Shown one piece after another: positions 60,001 through 64,000 of a stretch of DNA of 64,000 nucleotides. Below the pieces are notes generated by a model. The model saw nothing but the letters and a program-made list of their open reading frames with translations, ran no database searches and was not told the DNA's origin. Every line of letters begins with the position of its first letter. Position 1 is the stretch's first letter. The stretch is taken from contig OU612073.1 in NCBI GenBank assembly GCA_914767715.1, positions 23,186,001 to 23,250,000 on the forward strand, in the 5' to 3' direction. The DNA comes from Membranipora membranacea. Its lineage: Eukaryota > Bryozoa > Gymnolaemata > Cheilostomatida > Membraniporidae. The position numbers were made by a program, and so were the translations under genes.

Positions 60001-63000
60001 GCGATAGCGCTGATGTACCTAATTCATAATTACAAATTTCTCCTTGTTATGAGGATTAGAGGTCATCAATACATCCAAAACTGAAACATGTGAATTACCT
60101 TCAGTGCTATGGCCTGCCTCAAAAGATACCTTTGGGCCTATCTTGCATGTTCTTAATTGGTTGAAGAGAGGTATTGCGCATGTCAAAGTTAAATGTTGGC
60201 AAGTTGCTCACACAAAACCATTATTACTATTTTTGAATCTAATCATGGTCAGGACAACTTTTTCTTGTCAATTTTCTTCTCAAAAAGGCTGAAATGCCTG
60301 AGAACCGCCTCTAATTTTTGAAAATTTTCTGGGGAAGGCCCCCATACCCCCTAACGGGAAAGTGCTCCTCCCACACCCACCCCGCCTGGCCCTACCACTT
60401 CAAAACTCATGGATACAGCCCCGGGGAGGGTGGGATATCCTCCCACCCCCTCCCTGATAACATACTACTTTTAATGGATGAGGGTGTTAAAAAAATAGCC
60501 TCTGATCCACAGCATCCGCTTTTTAGTAGAGTACACTTTAATACATACAGTAGAATATCCTCTCGTCAAAACACTATTTTTAGGCCTGTTGTATGCCGAA
60601 CACAAAAATGTGCCAAATCTTTTTTCCCATTTTTTATGTCTTATCTGAACAAGTGATAATTTTGCCTAGTAGACTGTTTTCATTCTTTACACTGTTAACA
60701 TTCGTTTTTATCATATAATGATACTGAATGTAAAATAAACTGAAACTGAAACTGAAATATAGGAGTTATAACCACTTGTATAGTGAGAGGATAACTCCTT
60801 ATTGTATGCTGATATAGCATTTATAACAGTACCCATCCCCTTGTCTTGAGGATGAGCACTATTGATGTAACTGCTATCCAAATTCAAATCTGGGTTCTAA
60901 ATACTCCATGTAATATATTTTTACATTTACATGTATCATTTTATCTAGACCCTTAAACATGAAGTGGTGAAAGCTTTGACGAGGTTTGATGGTGTAAATG
61001 CCAAATCTGTGGCTATCCCAGCAGTTGGTACAGGAAAGTTGAATTATTCTCCCTCAGAAGTGGCAGAAATGATGGTGAAGACCTGTAAGGAGTACCTGGA
61101 TACCAACCCCTCGAGCTCAATACAGAAAATCTACTTTGTTATTTACTGGCATGATGATACTGTATATGAGGTATGCTATGACTGAATGGTTGGGCGAGGC
61201 TGCAAATTCAGCTCCAGTTTTGCGCTCAGTTTATATACCTGGGGGCCAACCAAACCCCAGTAGTCAATGGACTGTGCTCTAACCAACTGAGCCACCCCCT
61301 ACTCTTACTCTTACTCCTACTTATTCTCCTATAAATGAGTATGGGCAGCTTGATTTTGATAGTGAAATAAACTCACAGATGATGACAACCATTTGTATAA
61401 CAATTGGTTGAGTCAGTTATCTAAATGCAACGTTTAGTAAGCAATGGTTCCCTGTCATAGTGCCAAGATTTGAATATGGCATCCTAACCCTAAATTTACA
61501 AGTGCTTCTCTACATCTTGTACAGGCATTTAAGAAAAGCATCGATAAAGGAAGGGCTGCGGTAGCTACCCAGAGTACAGTTGCCAAAGTTCGCAGAAATC
61601 TAAAGCTTACTTTCTCCGGACTGGACAAAATAGGAGTGGACGATGCCATTGCCAAACTCAAAGCTGATCTTGAGGCAAAACTCTCTAAAGATGATTGGAC
61701 AAGTTCTCCTCTAAAACCAGGCATAGCTAGCCTCACAGCACAACAGGTGATTTTCTTCAGCGTCTATCATAACCTTTGCTATAGCCTTAGCTGTTGTTTT
61801 TACAACGATAACTGATACCTTGTAAATGTGTTATGGATATATGGAAACTGACTGGCAGCCCACACGACTTGTTACAGAGCGGTCATCAAATATCATATTG
61901 CCAGCGGAATTCATCCCTCATGTCGATTTATGCAGCCACTAACTTTTTCTGGTTTAGTGGAGCTGACTCCTGACCAACTAAATTCTAGCTCATACCTGCA
62001 TACTAAAACATATTTCAATTCTCATTCACAGAAAGAACGACTGAAATCTAGTGCCAGAAAGATGTAGGCATTCGAATCACATCAGATAATATATTCATAG
62101 AGGGTTATGTAGATGATCTGAAGGCGATACGGGATGAGATCAATGGTATCCTCCACACAATTACCGGTATTGATATTAGGATAATAAATAAAATGTGACT
62201 AATGTGTAATATATGTTAACGCTCAGGAAACAGTTTGGTAACATAAATTAAATAATGGATTACTGAACACAGAGTATTTCAATGACAGAGTCAGCCTAAA
62301 ACAGTAAACTGGTAGCTGTGCTAAATAATATAATGGTTCCCACTTTCCAGCCGGTTTAGTGCATCACATACCAAAATTTGTTGCTAGCAGTTCTTTAGGC
62401 ATGCTTATTATCAAGAAAAAATCTGACCCTTTTTTCGTTTAGATTGATTCGTTTTAAATTTATAGGAGCTGTTGCCCGACCACCGTCACATTGGATTATG
62501 TCTTTTATGCTGAGCGGATACGCCGAGGTGCCCCTAGATCCTAGTCGAGATGCTCATGAGATGAAAAGGGTCATGGATCTATTCAAAAGTACATGCTCTA
62601 CACCTGTATCCATTACACAGGTATGTCTATAGTGCAGCCTCTTCCTAAAATACTTACACAATATAAAGGCCTTCACTGAGAATATAATGTAATGATTCAG
62701 CTGTTATGATTGTGGAAGTTTCTACTGCCACTGTGATTTTGAGTAGTTGAAGTGCTCAGACGGCTGCAAACATGTGTTTGTTCTGGTACATTATCAAGCA
62801 CAACTATGCATATACAGCTGTCAGAGCACTTAGACTAGATTTTAAGCGACATAATATCATGATATCCCGTGTTCTCCCACAAAATATGGTTTAAAAGTTC
62901 TGAAACCTATAAATTTAAGTAGCTAATTGATTTATCAATGATCTGTCAAGCTAAAATTTATCAAGAAACATGTAAGCTCTTCAATATTTACTAATAATAT

Positions 63001-63856
63001 GAATTGTTGATCTTTTAAGTTTATGCTATGATTTATTCAGATACTGCGCATTCAAAATGAGCAGCTCTACGCACAATATGAGGCCCAGAAAAAGAAGATC
63101 TGCAATGAGCTCCAGACAGATTCAGTGATAACAGAGAGATCATTATGGCATGGTACTGATAGTGATACAGTTAAGAACATCTGTACTAATGAGTTCAACA
63201 GGAGCTACGCTGGCCGTAATGGTAAATACTTACACTTATCCATATACCTACAAACGTACACCTTTTTTGAAAAAAGTATAAAAACCAATATTAATTTTAA
63301 CAGTATTTCATTGGCTCATTAGTCATTACATCCCTTCAAACTCCCTCTGATGAAGATGCTCCTGTGACTTGACACAAAATCATTGATTACTGAAAAAATA
63401 TAAGCTTATTTTCTTTGATTTTTGCAAAAAAGCAAATGAACATAAAGTTCAACAATAGTTAGCTGTATGTAATGGTTATGATTGTAAAAATAGAATGATG
63501 AATATTTTTGCAATAAAAATAGAGATATCCAAATTCCATTGTTTTCTAGTGTCATGCGCATGATACTTGGTATTTTCAGTTTCAGAATAATTGTTGTTTT
63601 TTTAGGTATTTTGTTTGGGAAAGGTAGTTACTTTGCAACAACATCTCAGTATTCTCTACAATATGCTCGAGGGTACATGATACTGGCTAAGGTAGCTACA
63701 GGTCGCTACTACAGAGGATCGAGTGCCATCGATCGTACAAAACTCAAACAGGGCTATCATTCGACAGTCAACGATGAGGCCAATCCTTCTATATTTGTCG
63801 TATATCACGATGCTGCTGCGTATCCGGAGTACGTTCTACAGCTGTCCAGGTTATGA
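57082..63856 (+). CDS. PARP14-like mono-ADP-ribosyltransferase with one in-frame TAA
   Basis: Likely adds single ADP-ribose units to proteins or nucleic acids, in stress or antiviral settings in this family. Exons: 57082-57167, 57419-58991, 59153-59332, 60949-61170, 61525-61746, 62052-62166, 62466-62620, 63041-63221, 63606-63856; 2985 nt, all in phase. Order: RG-rich N-terminus (1-30), KH-like repeats in the large exon 2 (each with a WAGW or RAGW core), a degenerate macrodomain (about 554-687, AIPAVGTG kept), another KH-like unit (CQKDVGIRI), and the catalytic domain (about 800-994). The catalytic triad reads His (SLWHGT, about 888), Tyr (GKGSYFA, about 920) and Ile (PSIFVVYHD, about 974), the H-Y-hydrophobic set of mono-transferases. 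Codon 151 is TAA (57783-57785) inside the first KH-like repeat. It could be readthrough, a null allele, a sequence error, or avoided by a 54-nt intron at 57757-57810. Confidence 0.85.
57757..57810 (+). other. Possible 54-nt in-frame mini-intron around the TAA codon
   Basis: GTGTGC at 57757 and TGCATTTTCAG ending at 57810 form a GT-AG pair. Removing it takes out exactly 18 codons, including the TAA, and keeps the frame (D-E-T-I-S). Against this, the removed residues align with the middle of the second KH-like repeat of the same exon. Confidence 0.3.
59321..59431 (+). repeat. 22-bp tandem repeat carrying five identical splice donors
   Basis: The unit TTTACATACAGGTGAGCCAC (plus TG) repeats at exact 22-bp spacing. 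Each unit contains CAG|GTGAGC; donors begin at 59333, 59355, 59377, 59399 and 59421. The first keeps the PARP frame. Donors two, three and five shift it; the fourth would be in frame but crosses a TGA at 59378-59380. Confidence 0.95.
59816..60456. mobile_element. 641-bp CAGGGAGGG-ended element in PARP intron 3
   Basis: Inverted ends read CAGGGAGGGTCAGGG and, from the right, CAGGGAGGGGGTGGG. Both sides then share TGTATCCAT and TAGGGCCAGG. The 7-bp direct repeat ATAACAT flanks it at 59809-59815 and 60457-60463. CAGGG ends are usual for hAT elements, which normally make 8-bp duplications. No transposase ORF is present. Confidence 0.65.
60660..60760 (+). mobile_element. LINE-type 3' tail, AATAAA plus (CTGAAA)n
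   Basis: AATAAA at 60734-60739 is followed by ACTGAA tandem units to about 60757, a common 3' end of non-LTR retrotransposons. The rest of the element is not recognisable. Confidence 0.45.
61239..61298 (-). repeat. tRNA-like sequence in PARP intron 4
   Basis: On the minus strand, GGGGTGGCTCAGTTGGTTAG and AGCAC form a perfect A box region. The B-box position (GGTTTGGTTGGCCCC) is degraded. A (TAAGAG)n-like stretch lies on its 5' side. It is a tRNA pseudogene or SINE fragment. Confidence 0.5.
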
Positions 63857-64000
63857 TCCTGTTTATATCAGATCCATCTGCTTTTTTGTCCTACTGGCTT
63901 CTCTGCACCTTCAGTTGATTTTCCCGTTTTTGAGGTTACTCCCCTTTGTAAAGGAGCGTCTCAAAATGGAGACAATTTGGGCCAATTGAGGCTCATTTGT

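Noticed and set aside
60318-60656. 112-residue ORF in PARP intron 3
   Set aside because: It runs out of the GC-rich end of the 641-bp transposon into LINE-like tail sequence and has no conserved motif.
62032-62075. Apparent frameshift at the start of PARP exon 6 (KERLKSSARKM then stop)
   Set aside because: Using the acceptor AATCTAG ending at 62051 puts the clearly coding frame (CQKDVGIRITSDN) in phase 0 with exon 5, so no frameshift is needed.

Overview
This is a 64-kb piece of an invertebrate animal nuclear genome. It is AT-rich, its genes are split by many short GT-AG introns, and the proteins it encodes (Mi-2/CHD4, GABARAP, a BIR-RING inhibitor of apoptosis and a PARP14-like ADP-ribosyltransferase) are metazoan. 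I cannot name the phylum from the sequence. All exon models were built by eye from reading frame, splice consensus and family knowledge. Each multi-exon CDS closes in a consistent phase (total length divisible by three), apart from one in-frame TAA in the PARP gene.

Layout, left to right: about 2.6 kb with no firm gene. Then a complete 39-exon Mi-2/CHD4 chromatin remodeller on + (2623-23602). A single-exon pyroglutamyl-peptidase I on - (24760-23972) lies tail-to-tail with Mi-2 and head-to-head with GABARAP. GABARAP is a three-exon gene on + (25232-28300), and the 470-bp promoter region it shares with the peptidase holds a TCACGTGA E-box. From 28.6 to 36.3 kb is intergenic DNA with mobile-element debris. 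An inhibitor-of-apoptosis-like gene on + (36322-45992) has two BIR domains and a RING. A LINE fragment on - (about 50510-49205) is followed by a small RING-protein gene on + (51334-54053), and then a PARP14-like gene on + (57082-63856).

The second half is rich in non-autonomous DNA elements. These include two palindromic elements of about 700 bp with 7-bp target duplications, two of 251 bp, a 641-bp element with CAGGGAGGG ends, a 2.2-kb foldback with arms of about 400 bp, a small GATCAAG-ended family, tRNA-derived pieces, and two LINE remnants. A 553-bp element with a 9-bp target duplication sits inside a Mi-2 intron.

The most unusual signals are at exon borders. A perfect 38-bp tandem duplication doubles a Mi-2 splice donor. 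Five identical splice donors are spaced 22 bp apart in the PARP gene. A duplicated acceptor-side exon start in the IAP gene has one copy that runs into a stop. In the first and third of these, use of the alternative site gives an early in-frame stop; in the PARP gene each extra donor causes a frameshift or an in-frame stop. The IAP RING has Cys in place of the usual zinc-binding His, and the small RING protein is also atypical there. BIR/RING and PARP14-type genes are commonly tied to cell-death and innate stress responses, so their adjacency may matter, but that is inference.
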